A program made the position numbers and the translations under genes. From Agelaius tricolor (lineage: Eukaryota; Chordata; Aves; Passeriformes; Icteridae): a stretch of 64,000 nucleotides of DNA. The notes beneath the pieces are model-generated. The model was not told the DNA's origin. It saw nothing but the letters and a program-made list of their open reading frames with translations, and ran no database searches. Of this stretch, positions 32,731 to 44,600 are shown one piece after another. The stretch covers positions 496,001-560,000 of the forward strand of contig JALJCS010000051.1 of NCBI GenBank assembly GCA_023055355.1, written 5' to 3'. The stretch's first letter is position 1, and each line of letters starts with the position of its first letter.

Positions 32731-34640
32731 CACAGGAGTTAATACCTGTTAGTTTCATAGTATACCAGCAAATCTTTATTTTCTGAATCGTTTGAGTACT
32801 TTTAAGAAAAGGCAAAATTTTCCGCCCCGAAGTTCCTGGAAGTGTACTGATGGCAGAAGAAGAATAAATGCTGGTCTTCCTGTGGACTTGTTTCACCAAT
32901 ATCCACTGTATTCCTTCCTCTCCCTCTTCCTTCAGTTTTTTCCAGGTCACCTGTTTAAATGGCCATGTCTAAGGACACCCCTTTACTAGACCAGCTGAAT
33001 CTATGTCCACCTTGATGCTTTCAGATTTCCTCCTCCAGATGCTCTCTGGGCATTCAAGTGCCTTTCGAATGACTGGTTTCATGCTTTGGGCTGCAAGGAC
33101 TTGCCCAATATTTCTGAAGTTCAAATAAATATCACATTAGTCAAGATCTTAATTGTGTTTCTATCTATCACAGATTTTTTCTTATGTCTTTGCCTAAAAC
33201 TGTTCTGTACAGAAATCCCTTGGAGATGGGGGACATGTCAGATGCTGCTGGGACATCCCAGAGAGCTGAGAGAAGAGCTGTGATGGTTATTAAACTGTTC
33301 AAATGTTCAACTTGTGTTTGTTGGCAAGAAACCTTTCTGTGCCTCTGAGTGTCACCAGTCCCTGAGCCCAAAGGACACAAACCTGATGAGTTGTGGTTCC
33401 CACTGCAGGGGCTGCACTTGGACTTTGGCTCTGCACAGGAGAGCTCTTCACCCCCTTTCTCTCTTTTGCTCCCTCTGGGCATGGAGGGAGCTCCTGATTT
33501 CAGCCTGTGACTCGTGTGTGCAAAGAGCAAATCTGGGCAGACTCGGGGCAGGGAGGGTTTGGGGGGGGACCTTGGGATCTGTGCTGGGCACAGAAGGTGT
33601 TTTCCATTGCTCTGAGACTGTCTGCTGTGGAAAGTGGATTAAATATCCAGCAGAGACTTTTGCATTTGATGGAGCTGTGCCTTCCCTTGGCTTTGTTGGC
33701 TGACAAGAAATGAACATCCCTCTGTGTCTCGGGCAGCTCCTTCTGCAAGGAAAGCAGGTGGGAGTTGGAGCCAAGGAGCTGAAAGCTGCAGGTGCAGCCT
33801 GGGCTGGAGGGAGCTCAGATTTGCACAAGGCTGCTCTGAGTGCCAGGGCTTGGATGGGGGAAATGGTGGGGTGGGGGTAGGGACAGAGTCTGATTGATTG
33901 TCAGCCAGGAAGGGTCTTGATTTTCATATCTATTTAAAATCCATGAGGAGGTACTTGGATTCCGTGTCAATTGGAGATTGCACATATCAATGAATTAACA
34001 GGAAAGCAAAACTAAGCAGGACTTAAAAAATCTTTTCTCACTGTCTTTTTAAATATCAGGTATTTAGTTTGAATACACTACTGAGATCTACTTAACCACG
34101 AGGGATTTGAAAATTAAAATCAAATGATTCCCAGAGGCTTGGCTTGTTCAGGTGTTCTCAGTGTTAATGAGCCCTGGGACACTGAATTCCTGCACTGAAG
34201 AGCTGAAGGCTGAACAAGCCTCTGGAACAGGGAAATTCAGCAGCAGCCTCCAAGTTGCTGAGGATGTCAGCAGCCCCCACTGAGGCCATCCCTGCCCAGA
34301 GAGCGTGGGGGAATGGGCAGACAAGGAGAGCGTCCCTGGGGCTGGGGCAGCACAACTCAGAGGCACCAGCGGCTCCAGCTGGGCAATGGAGTGTGGAATG
34401 TGGCTGGGAAAGCCCTGCCTGGGCTGGGCCAAGCAGGACACACAAGCCCTGACCCCCATCCACTAAAAAACTCTCTCAAGGAGACATTTAAAAGGAATTA
34501 CAGTTGTTTCTGTACTCTGAGTTGGAGTCCCTGGAGAAATATTGACAACACATTCTGAGGAGCTCAAAACAACCAAACAGCCTTTACTGGGAGCATTAGA
34601 AAATCAGAGAAACTTTGGAAAAAAGTTTATTATGACATTG
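32731..34640. other. Arm sequence with an internal partial duplication, no supported gene
   Basis: 33850-34300 resembles 30840-31300 of the same arm, giving a ~3 kb internal period. Mirrored at about 49780-51550. No recognised domain. Confidence 0.5.
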
Positions 34641-36060
34641 TATTGGTTTTTGTTTGTTACTTTAAGATTTTTCTAATTTTGAGTTTTCTTAATTAATGGA
34701 TTGATGAGTGTGGTAGGTTTCAGTGTCAGTTAATTATTTATGCTTTTATTTGGTTGTGAGATAGGATTAGGAGAATGGTAGGCTTAAAATTTTAAGAGGG
34801 CATAAAGAAAATTTTATTAAAAGTAACTAAAAGAACAAAGGTAGTAAGAATTAAATTAAACTCTTTAGAACACTTTTTCTTTACAACTTTTCTTTTTTTT
34901 CTTAATGACAATGTAAAGAAAGTAAATTTAAAATTTCTAGTTAGTTTACTATTTCTAGAATAGACTTTTTTAGTTTACTTAGAGAGAGAAGTTTTTCTTT
35001 TTTAGTTTTTGGAGATTTTTTTACAAGAGGAAAAAATAGGGTTTTGTGGTTCCTGGTTCCTAATTTTTTCATGGATAACAGTTGTCTGGGGAACTTTGTT
35101 CTCGTGAAGTTGTTTTTATTGCTACAAGCTTTTTTACAGCTTGTAGATGGGCCACGTCAACTTATGGGGTATTGTTTTAAAGATGGGTTCTTTAAGGGTA
35201 AAAGTTTTTATTTTTTACTTTTAAAATAATTTTTGTCTCTGGGAATAGAGAACTTTTCTTGGGGATACTGAATTACTTTTTTTTTCTCTGTTTAAACTTT
35301 TTATGAAATTACAGTCATTTTAAGATTTGTTTATTTTAGTATGGAGGTTTTTGTTTGATATTAATTTGATTTTTCTTAAGTTTTAGGTGTTAAAAAGGAA
35401 AAGAGTTTTTTTCTTTTTAATTTATAAGAGGATTTTAGTTTCCAAATTAAGGTATTTTTTTCTTCTTTTTTATTTGGGATTTCATTTCTTCCTTACTGAC
35501 TGATGGTTTTATGTTGTTTTTATTTGTATGCTTAGATTTTTTTTTTCTTTTACTTCAGGCAGGATTGAAGTATTGAAAGGGTTAACACCTGACCCACTGG
35601 TAACTTGTGGTGGAAGCTGTGGTTGGGTTGTGTAAAATTGGTTTTATGGCTGGTTTTGGGGTTTTTATGTTTATTTTTAGTTGTAGGGTTATTTTGTGTG
35701 GGTTGTAGATTGTAGGGGTTTTTGGTTTTAGTTGTGTTGGGAGAGGGGACTTGATGGTAAGATTTTAATAACTGTGGCTGGCTTTGTTCTGGTTGGGGTT
35801 TTGTAGCCTCTTCTGTTTTCCTGTTTGGGAGTTGTTGGGGTTTGGTTTGGTCAGAATGGGGCTGATGGGGGGGGCAGCCTGGGGAGGGGGAAAGGGGCTC
35901 AGCCCATGGCAGGGTTGCTTGGTTTGGTTTGGTTTGGTTTGCTTTGCTTTGCTTTGCTTTGCTTTGCTTTGCTTTGGTTTGCTTTGGTTTGCTTTGGTTT
36001 GGTTCAGATGGGGGCTGGGTCCCGCTGATTCTTTGTTGACTGGGAAAGAAAGAGGAGGCT
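34641..36060 (+). repeat. C-depleted T/G-rich block with G-quadruplex motif
   Basis: The plus strand is extremely poor in C, particularly 35300-35830. At 35871-35897 there are four or more runs of at least four G within 30 bases (ggggggggcagcctgggg, then aggggg and aaagggg), a strong G-quadruplex pattern. The mirror block 48250-49780 is A/C-rich on plus. Confidence 0.8.
35924..36005 (+). repeat. Pentanucleotide (GGTTT/GCTTT)n
   Basis: Interrupted array mixing GGTTT and GCTTT units. The right-arm equivalent (48403-48468) is uniform AAACC. Confidence 0.95.
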
Positions 36061-36720
36061 CCTGGTTTTTTTCATCTTTAACATTTGTGTTTAACAGAGG
36101 CGTGTTCAGGATCTCAGTGGTTTAACAGATTGTCAGTTACACAAAAAGTTTTGTATTACTTTTTAAAATTTTTCTAATATCAAATTACAACAGATATTCA
36201 ATCAACAAAAAACACTTCTCAAAGCATTGACTTCGCCCTTTCAACTTCACAAACTCTAAGCCTGTTCAATTTAATGTTAATAAGAATTTACATGAGCACA
36301 GAAACAGAAGAAGACGCAGAAAGAGAGAAAGACAAAAAAGATACAGAGAGGCACACACACAGCTACCAACTCCTGCATTCCAGCACTGTTCAGATGGAAA
36401 TTCCAAGAGGAGGTAGGGTCAAGATGTGTGCTTGCCTTGTGGTCAGCCTTCAATACCCCTTGGTCTCCCTGGGCCCTTCCCCCAGGTGGGACTTGGGCTC
36501 ATTTGGTCCCTCAGGAGCTGGGCTGGGGCTGCAGAGGTGGCTGTGGAGCATTGCCTGTGCTGTGCCAGGGACTGGCAGCCACTGCTGGGCTGGGATAGAG
36601 GCTCTGGGGGGATTGGGGTTCCAGGGCAGGGCAGGGCTGGGATTCCAGGGCAGGGCAAGGCTGGACCTGCCCCTTCCTCCCCCACACACAAAATGTTTTG
36701 AGTCAACAATCTCCGCCAGT
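36061..36720. other. Arm spacer, no supported gene
   Basis: Mirrored at 47700-48250. 36600-36660 holds a small 'ccagggcagggc' duplication that is longer in the left arm than in the right. Confidence 0.5.
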
Positions 36721-37265
36721 CTCTCACAACAGGGAATCCAAATTCTGGAGGTGCAATCCAAATTCTACTTATGGGTACCTGGAGGAAAACAGTTCTTTCC
36801 TATAGGAAGGAAAGCAGAGAGTCCCAGTGTTTGGAAGGCACGTGAGAGCCTCACTAGGCCAAGGTCTGGCAGACTTGTCAGGAATGGCAGATTTTGTCTG
36901 GGAGCAGTTGTTGGATTTAGGGAAGGTGGAACACAGTCTTGGCCATGGGTGGCTGGAGAAGCAGGACAGTTCTTTTATATAGGAAGGAAAGCACGCAGCC
37001 TTCCCCAGGGTTTAAGGGAAAGATGGGAGGTGACCCTTGTGAAACAACTGCCAGCCAGACTTGTCCTGGCAATACTCCTATGGGAACAATCACTGGATAT
37101 AAGGAAATTTGGAGGTGAAATCCCAATTCTGGCCATGGGTGCCTGGAGAAGAAGGACAGTTCTTTTCCATTGGGAAGGAAAACATGGAACCCCAGTACTT
37201 CAGAGCAGATGAGAAGAGACCTTCAACATGCCAAGGTCAGCTGGACCAGTCAGGTGGTCCCTGGG
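36721..37265 (-). repeat. ~180 bp satellite, about three units (left arm)
   Basis: Units carry 'aggacagttcttttccat' with 'gggaaggaaa' on plus, the reverse complement of the units at 42960-43855 and 47125-47700. Confidence 0.75.
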
Positions 37266-37309
37266 AGGCCAAGCCAGCCAGACCTGTTCTGTGTTCTTTT
37301 GGTTTTATG

Positions 37310-37930
37310 GCGCCCATAGTGTCACAATGGCTCCTTGGACCCATGGGGCCCTGCAGTGTCATAATGGTGACTTGATTCCATGGGCTCCAGCAGTGTCACA
37401 ATAGACCCTTCTTTCAATTGGGTTCCACAGTGTCCCAGTGGCCCCAAGGTTTCATAAAAAAGTGTCACAATGGTCCCAATGATTCCATGAGGCCTTGTAG
37501 TGTCACAATGGTCTCCGTGGTTCCCCAGGCCCCACAATGAACATGGGACTCCTCGGTTCCATGAGCCCTGCAATGTCACAATGGACCTTTGGACCCTGGG
37601 GGTTTGTGGTGTCACAATGGTCTCCTTTGGCTCCACAGTGTCACAATGGACCAATGATGACACAAGGCCCCACATGTCACAATGGACCTTTGGTTCCATG
37701 CAACCCTGCAGTGTCACAAAGGCCTCTTGGTTTAACAAGGCCCCACAGTATCACAATGGTGCTCTTGGTTCTGTGGGGACTCCCAGGGTCACAATGGTCT
37801 CACTGGTTCCATGAGACCTCACAGTGTCACAATGCTTTGCTTATTCCATGGGGACTTAGAGTGTCACAATGGTCCCTTGGTCTCACAGGGCCCCACAGTG
37901 TCACAATGCTCCCTTGGTTCCATGGGCCCT
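37310..37930 (-). repeat. Minisatellite with CAGTGTCACAATGG core (left arm)
   Basis: About 15 degenerate units of roughly 35-60 bp, each with a version of 'agtgtcacaatggtcccttg' followed by 'gttccatggggcc'. It is the reverse complement of the spacer array at 40480-42955 and the right-arm array at 46030-47110. Confidence 0.88.
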
Positions 37931-39000
37931 GTGCTGCTGCATTCCCCCCTCCCTTTCTCAGGCCGCCCTGCCAGCTGAGAAATGCTCCTTGGGCCTCGGC
38001 CTTGGCCAACAGCCCCTGGGCTCAGCTCCTCTGCAGCTCATCACAAACACTGTCTGCTCCAGGCACTGCTGCTGCCCACCCAGCTCCTGCTTTCTGTAGC
38101 AGCAGCCCTGGGAACTGGTTTTGTTCCCTCAGTGGCACAACATCCCTGTTCTCACACTGCCAAAGAAAGCTGTTGATGCCAAGTGTGGCCAGGATGTCTT
38201 AACCTTACCTACATTGCCTTAGTCACGAGGTCTAAGTGAAGCTAAACACTGCTAAGAGTTGAGAGTTGTTGTTTCCCTAAGTTGCTATGTATAATATAAG
38301 TTATAAGCTGAGTCAAATACTGTTAAATATTAATCCTCTGTTAAATTGCAAAGACATAGGTTATAAGTTAGATTAAATCCTGCTAAATGCTGTTTTTTGC
38401 TTAATTGTGAAATTGAAGGTATCAGTTAAGATTAAGGTATAAGTTAAGTCCTGTTAAGTTTGAGCTCTGTTAAGCTTTTGGGCTGTATTCCTTTCATCCT
38501 TGCCCTCACTGTCCTTGTGTCACACACACACAGGGACAGTTCTCAGTTCATTTCTAGTTTGATTGCCTGGACTTTGTTTGGTTTTTTTGTTGTTTTGTTT
38601 CCTTGGTGTGCCTGAAGTGTCCAGTCAGGAGCAGAGTGACTCTTGCCAAGGAACTTTGTGCTACTGTCCCTTAATATTAAATCTGGTTTTTACTGCTTCC
38701 TGGCTGCGGATTTTTTCAGCACTCTAAAGCCATCATTCGTACCAGGGTGAAGGAGCCCTGGCCCAGGCTCTGGCCCTGGGGGACATGGGGACACTGCTGG
38801 GGGGTCCCTGTCCCCCTGTGCCACCCCCAGGGCCCCGGCCCCCCGTGCCCGTGTCAGGCTCTGGGGTCGATCTCGTGGAACATCCTCTGGGGGAGGCTGC
38901 GGCGCCAGGGGCGGAGGGACCCGGGGGGACAGGGGACCCCGCTGTGCACGAGTAGGGTTGGACTGCTCTGGGGGAAACTGTGAGGGGGGCCGGGGCAGAG
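37931..39000. other. Inner left-arm sequence, no supported gene
   Basis: 38060-38190 and 38700-39000 are near-copies of right-arm sequence. 38200-38690 is AT-rich with 'gttaagt' and 'gttaaat' motifs. Relative to the right arm about 390 bp are missing near 38195. Confidence 0.6.
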
Positions 39001-39620
39001 TGACCTCCCCAGTGACCTCACACAGCCCCTGTGATGTCACACAGCAACCTGTGATGTCACAGAGCCAGCTCTGGGATGTCACCCCAGAATGTCATGCAGC
39101 AGCACTGTGATGTCACAGAAGACTCTGTGATGTCAAAATGTCACCCTGTGATTCCACAATTTGTACTGTGATGTCACAGGCTGCTCTATGATGTTACACA
39201 GCCAGGCAGTGATGTCACAACCCTCTCTCTGATATCACAGAGCCACCCTCTATGATGGCAGGATCTGTTCTATGACCTCACACCCTACCCTATGATGTCA
39301 CAGACGGATGTGTGATGTCACAACCCCCTCAGTGATATCCCAAAACCCTCTCTGTGATGTCATACTGACACTTGTAAGGTCACAGTACACACTTTTACCT
39401 CACAGCCAGCTCTATGATGCCATACAGCCGTGCCATGATGTCACAGCCTGCTCTGTGATGTCACAGAATCCCCGCTATGTTGCTGTAGCTGCTAAATGAC
39501 CACATACAACAAACTCTGTGATGTCATAGTCCAATCTGTGACCTCACACAGCCCACTCGGTGCTGTCACACAGCCCCTTGCTGACATCACAGCTGCTCTG
39601 TGCCTCCATGACACAGCCAC
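39001..39620 (+). repeat. Degenerate satellite of TGTGATGTCACA units (left arm)
   Basis: Twelve exact TGATGTCA octamers were counted in about 620 bp, typically within 'ctgtgatgtcacagagcc' and irregularly spaced. It is the mirror of the TGACATCA array at 43870-44600. Confidence 0.88.
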
Positions 39621-39689
39621 AGAGGAGCTGCTGTGACACAGCCCCCTCTGGGACATGCCACAGCCCCTGGCAGTGCTGAGCCCCTGGGA

Positions 39690-39885
39690 GCTCTGTCTGT
39701 GCCCTGCTGGTGTCCCTGAGGGGCCCTGGCAGTGCCCCAGCCCTGCTGGGCTGTGCCCAGGAGCTGCTCCTGGCCAGAGCTGTCTCTCTGCAGCTCTGCT
39801 GCCCTTGCCAGGAGCTGCCTCTGGGCCAGGAGCCCAGCCCAGCTCAGCAGCACAGACACAGCACAAGGACTGTAATGACCCTCTG
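39690..39885 (+). repeat. Third copy of the direct-repeat start sequence
   Basis: 'aggagctgcctctgggccag' through 'cagcacagacacagcacaag' matches 61-120 and 57381-57440 in the same orientation. Homology also includes the upstream 'cagtgccccagccctgctgg' found at 57301. Confidence 0.85.
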
Positions 39886-40479
39886 GGGCTTTGGTGCGCT
39901 TTGTGTCTGTCATGGCCAAAGTGCTGCCCAAGTTGGCTCTGTCAGGGCTGTCTTGCAGCTGCTGCCCATCCCTGTGCCCTGTGCAGCCCAGGCTGTCCTA
40001 CGGTGTGCCTGCCCTGCGCCTCTGTCCCTGTAGGCTGTCGGTCCCCCGGCTGCCCCACCTGGCTGGGCCCTTCCTTTGCTGACAGCTCTGCCTCCTGCCT
40101 GCCTCTGCCTGCCCACACAAAGCCTTAGCCTTGATACCAAAAGGGTTAAATCAATTTTTACTGTGCCTGTGAACTTTTAGCACAGGAACAAGGCATGCAG
40201 GGGCTGCTTTCCCAGCAAGGATGTCTGGAAGACAGGAAGACATCTGGGCCAAGAATGTAGTGGCAAAAAAAAAAAAGGACTGAAACTGGGAACTTGGGGT
40301 GGGTTTTATGGTAATGAGTAAATTGTAATACACATTTAGCAATGCCGGTAGAATTACATGTCCACATAAGATTGGGGCTATCCCTCACTAGACCTCAGGC
40401 CTGAATAAATGATACCCTCTTAAATAAGAAATTAGTGTTAAGGAGCCTTATTCTGATATTTCAGAGATTTGGTGACAGC
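39886..40479 (+). other. Spacer sequence with probable LTR remnant
   Basis: 39886-40135 is GC-rich without a recognised gene. 40140-40475 ends 'taaggagccttattctgata' with 'tttcagagat' and resembles the end of an ERV-L-type LTR. Identification is weak. Confidence 0.35.
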
Positions 40480-42955
40480 AAGGCCTCACAGAACAAGGAG
40501 TCAGCTGTGACACTGTGCAAACTCATGGAACAAAGGGTCCATTGTGACTCTGCAGAACCCCATGGAACCAAAATCCATTTTGGCACATTGGGGCTACATT
40601 GAACCAATTGTGATACACCACATTGGGATACTGCAGATCCAAGAACACCATTGTGACCCTGAGAAACCTCTTGGAACCAAGGGGCCATTCTGACTCATCA
40701 AGGCCTTGTGGAATCATGGGTCCATTGTGACACTGCAGAACCAAGGAGATGCTGTTGGCTGTGTGAAAGCTCATGGAACCAGAAATCCATTGTGGCACAG
40801 CAAGGCCTTATGGAACCAAGGGTCCCTTGTTAAACTCTGTGGCCTCATGGAATCATGAGCCATTGTGACACAGTATGGCCACATGGAGTCAAGGGGCCAC
40901 TGTGACACTGCGGATCCAAGGAGACCATTGTCACTGGGGAACCTCATGGAACCGAGAGTCCATTGTTCCACTGTGGGGCAGGTGGAACCAAGGGGACCAC
41001 AGTGACTTTGTGGGGCCTCATGGAACAATGGAGACTGACACTTTAGGACCCACTGGAACCAAAGGGCCATTATAGACTGGCAGGGCCTCATGGAGTCAAG
41101 GGAACTACAGTGAACCCTGGGGGTCTCCATGGGATGAAGGGTCCAAGGAACCAAGGATACCATTGTGACACTCTGGGGCATCATGGAACCAAAGGTCCAT
41201 TGGGACCCAGCCGGGCCTCATGGAACCATGGAGGCCATTTTTACACTTTGAGGCCTTGTGAAACTAAAGGGCCTTTGTGACACTTCAGAGCCTTGTGGAG
41301 CCAAGGGGACCACAGTGACACTGTGGGGCTCAGTGAAACCAATGGTCCGTTGTGACACTGCAAGACCTTATGGAATCATGGAGACCATGGTGACACCAAA
41401 GGCCTCATTGAACCAAGGGGCCATTGTGACACTACAAGGCCTCTTGGAAGCAAGGCATCATTGTGGTACCATGGAGCGTTGGCATGCCAAGGGGCAGTTG
41501 TCACACTGTGTGGCACCAAGGAGTCCATTGTGTCACTACAGGGCCCCATGGAATTAAGGATTCATGGAACAGTGCTGGAACAAATGGAACCAAAGCTCCA
41601 TTGTGACACTGCGGGGCCTCATGGAATCCTGGAGGCCATGATGACACTTTGAGGCCCTGTTGAATCAAGGGGCTCTGCAGGGCCTCATGGAACCAAGGAG
41701 CCCCTTCTGACACTGTGAGTCCCAATAAAACCAAGGGTCCAGTGTGACACCGTGGAACCAAGGGGACTGTTGTTGTCTGGTTTTGGCAGTACAAAAGCTC
41801 ATGGAACAAAAAGTCCATTGTGACATTGTGGGGCCTCATAGAACCAAGGAGACTGATATGACACTTAGGGACTCACTGGAACCAAGGGGCCATTGTGACA
41901 CCACAGGGCCTCATAGAACCAAGGAGCCATTGTAGCACAGCAGGGCCTCATGGAATCAAGGGGATCACAGTGACCCTGTGGGGCTCCACAAGGGGCTGTG
42001 GGGCTCTATAAGGGGTTGTGGGGCTCCATGAGACCATGGGGCCATTCTAACTGTGGAACCAAGGATACCATTGTTACACTATGGGGCATCATGGAACCAA
42101 GGAGGCCATTGTGAACCAGTCAGGGAACCTGCTGAGACCATTGTGACACTTCAAGGGCCATTGTGGAGGTGCAGGGCCTCGTGGAACTAATGAGACCATT
42201 GTGACATGGCACGGTCTCATGGGAGCAAGGGGCAGTTGTGACACTATGGGGCCTTGTAGAGCTGAGGGGCACTTGTGACCCTGAGTGGCACCATGAAACC
42301 AAGGAGAGCACTGTGACACTGCAGGGCTCCATGGAACTGGGAACTCGTGTGGCAGGGAGGAGCCCAATGGAACCAAGGCGCCATTCCGTACTTCAGGGCT
42401 TCACGGAACCAAGGTGCCATTGTGACACGGCAGAACCAAAAGAGACCATTGTGACACTGAGGGGCTTCATGGAACCAATGAGACCATTCTGGCAGTCTGA
42501 GTCCCCATGGAACAAAGGGGTCATTGTGACACCACAGGGCCTCATAGAACCAAGGCAACCACTGTGACACTGCAAGGTCTCATGGAAACAAGGGGCCACT
42601 GTGACACTGCAGGTCCCCGTGGAAGCAAGGGGCCAGTATAACACATCCAGGCCTCTTGGAACCAAGGGGCCATTGTGATCCTGAGGAACCCCTGGAAGCA
42701 AGGAGCCATTTTAAGACCACGAACTCATGGAACCAATGGGCCCATTGTGGCATTGCACAATCCCATGGAAACAAGGAAACCATTTTGATACTGCAAGGCC
42801 TCATGGAAGCAAGGGGCCATTGTGCCACCATGGAGCCAAGGAGACCATTGTTATATCACTGGGCCTCATGGAAACAAAGATCTGTTGTGATCCTACAGGG
42901 CCTCATGGAACCAATGGGCCATTGTGATGCTGCAGGGCCCCAAGGATCCAAGAAC
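40480..42955 (+). repeat. Central minisatellite array, GGAACCAAGGGGCCATTGTG type
   Basis: Roughly 60 degenerate units with the core 'ggaaccaaggggccattgtg' followed by 'acactgcggggcctcat'. Unit length varies from about 35 to 60 bp. It occupies most of the palindrome spacer and has the same orientation as the right-arm array. Confidence 0.92.
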
Positions 42956-43860
42956 ATGGAACAGGTCTGGCTGGTTGGGCCTCCTGAGGGCTGCCTGACT
43001 AGTGCAGCTGACCTTGGCATATTGAGGGTTGCTTCTCATCAGCCCCTGAAACCCTGGAGTTCCATGCTTTCCTCCTGTGGGAAAGAACTGTCCTTCTCCT
43101 CCAGGGGTTGATGGCTGAAATTTGGATTCTTCCTCCAAATTTGATTATATCCAAGGATTATTTCCATATGAAACCTGCCAGGACAGACAGCTCTGGCTGG
43201 CCTTGGCCTCTTGGGGGCCACCTCTCATCTGCCTTCAAAACACCGGGGGCCTGTGCTTTTCTTCTCATGGAAAAAAACATCTTTCAAGTCCAGGCATCCA
43301 TGGCCAAAACTGAGAATTCGCCTCCAGAATTCCTTAAATCCAAGGACAGCTCCAGACAAAAGCTGCCAGGACTATCTAGGTTCCCTTGGTGTCCTGAGGG
43401 CCAGCTATCATCTTCCTTTGAAGCACTGGGGGTCCACACTTTCCTTCCTATGGAAAAGAACTGTCCTTCTTGTCCAGAGCCCAATACACAAATGTGGGGT
43501 TTGGCCTCCCAAATTCTGTCTGTCCAAGGATTCTTCCCTGACAAGAGATCTGGCTGCCTTGGCCTCCTTGGGGCTGCCTCTAATCAGCCTTCGGAACACT
43601 GGGACTCCACCCTTTCCTTCCTATGGAGAGCTGTCATTCCAGTCCAGGAACCCATGGCTGAAATGGAATTCCACCCACAAAATTCCCGTTATATCCAAAG
43701 GCTGCTTTCAGACAAAAGCTGCAGGGACAGACAGGTCTGGCTGGCCCTGGCCTCTGGTGACTGCTTCTCACCTGCCTTCAAACCCTGGGGTTCTGTGGTT
43801 TCCTTCCTATAGAAAAGAACTGTGCCTCTTGTCCAGGCACTCTTGGCCTCAAGCACTTGA
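42956..43860 (+). repeat. ~180 bp satellite, about 4.5 units (spacer)
   Basis: 'ctttccttcctatggaaaag' recurs at about 43070, 43256, 43438, 43610 and 43795. A 234-codon plus frame crosses four units (43108-43812), but unit lengths are not multiples of three and the frame is judged accidental. Confidence 0.85.
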
Positions 43861-43869
43861 CCACTCTAT

Positions 43870-44600
43870 AGGGACACATCACTTAGAGGGCTGTGACATC
43901 ACACAGCTATCTTTGACATCATAGAGTAAGGGTAAGGACATAGAGCAGATCCTGCCATCATAGGGGATGGAATTTTGACATCAGAGAGTGAGTTGTGACA
44001 TCACTGGCTGGCTGTAAAATCATAGAGTAGGCTGTGACATCACAGAACAGACAGTGACATCACACGATGACTTTGTGATATCACAGTGTCTTCTATGTCA
44101 TCACAGAGCAGATGTATCACATCACAGAGTGGTGTGGCTGTGAGGTCAAAGTGCCTGTTGTGACATTCCAGAGTGGCAGTATGACATCACAGAGAGGGTT
44201 TTGGGACATCACTGAGGGGGTTGTGACATCACACAGCTGTCTGTGACATCATAGTGTGAGGCCATAGAGCTGATCTTGCCATCATAGAGGGTGGCTCAGT
44301 GACATGAGGGAGTGCGTTGTGACATCACCAGGTGGCTGTGTAACATCATAGAGCAGCCTGTGACATCACAGAACAAACTGTGACATTGCAGAGTGACTCT
44401 TTGACATCGGAGTCTTCTATAACATCACAGAGCAACTGTGTAACATCACAGGAGGCTGTGTGACATCATAGGGGACTGTGTGACATCACAGAGAGGGCTG
44501 TGTGACATCACAGGGCTCTGTGACATCACAGGGGCTGTGTGACATGACAGGTTGCTGTGTGACATCACAGGGGCCGTGTGAGGTCCCTGGGGAGGTCACT
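43870..44600 (-). repeat. Degenerate satellite of TGTGACATCACA units (right arm)
   Basis: About sixteen TGACATCA octamers were counted; units such as 'ctgtgtgacatcacagaga'. Reverse complement of 39001-39620. Confidence 0.88.

Larger units (their letters stand above)
29880..39610 (+). repeat. Giant inverted repeat, left arm
   Basis: From the CR1 edge inward, this arm is the reverse complement of 43870-53778. Anchor pairs by direct comparison are 30788 with 53484, 31261 with 53008 and 38741 with 44857. Blocks in order: CR1, GC-rich 31250-32730, mixed 32730-34600, T/G-rich 34640-36060, ~180 bp satellite, minisatellite, AT-rich 38200-38690, GC-rich 38700-39000, TGATGTCA array. Conservation varies along the arm: coding-like GC blocks are almost identical, the AT-rich block much less so. 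Confidence 0.9.

Noticed and set aside
42956..43860. Zinc-finger-like tandem protein
   Set aside because: Repeated cysteines appear in the frame (CPSCPEP) but there is no C2H2 spacing and unit lengths shift the frame.
39001..44600. CRISPR-like or telomere-like array
   Set aside because: Units are degenerate, irregularly spaced and mirrored in a vertebrate context. No fixed spacers, no cas genes, no TTAGGG runs.
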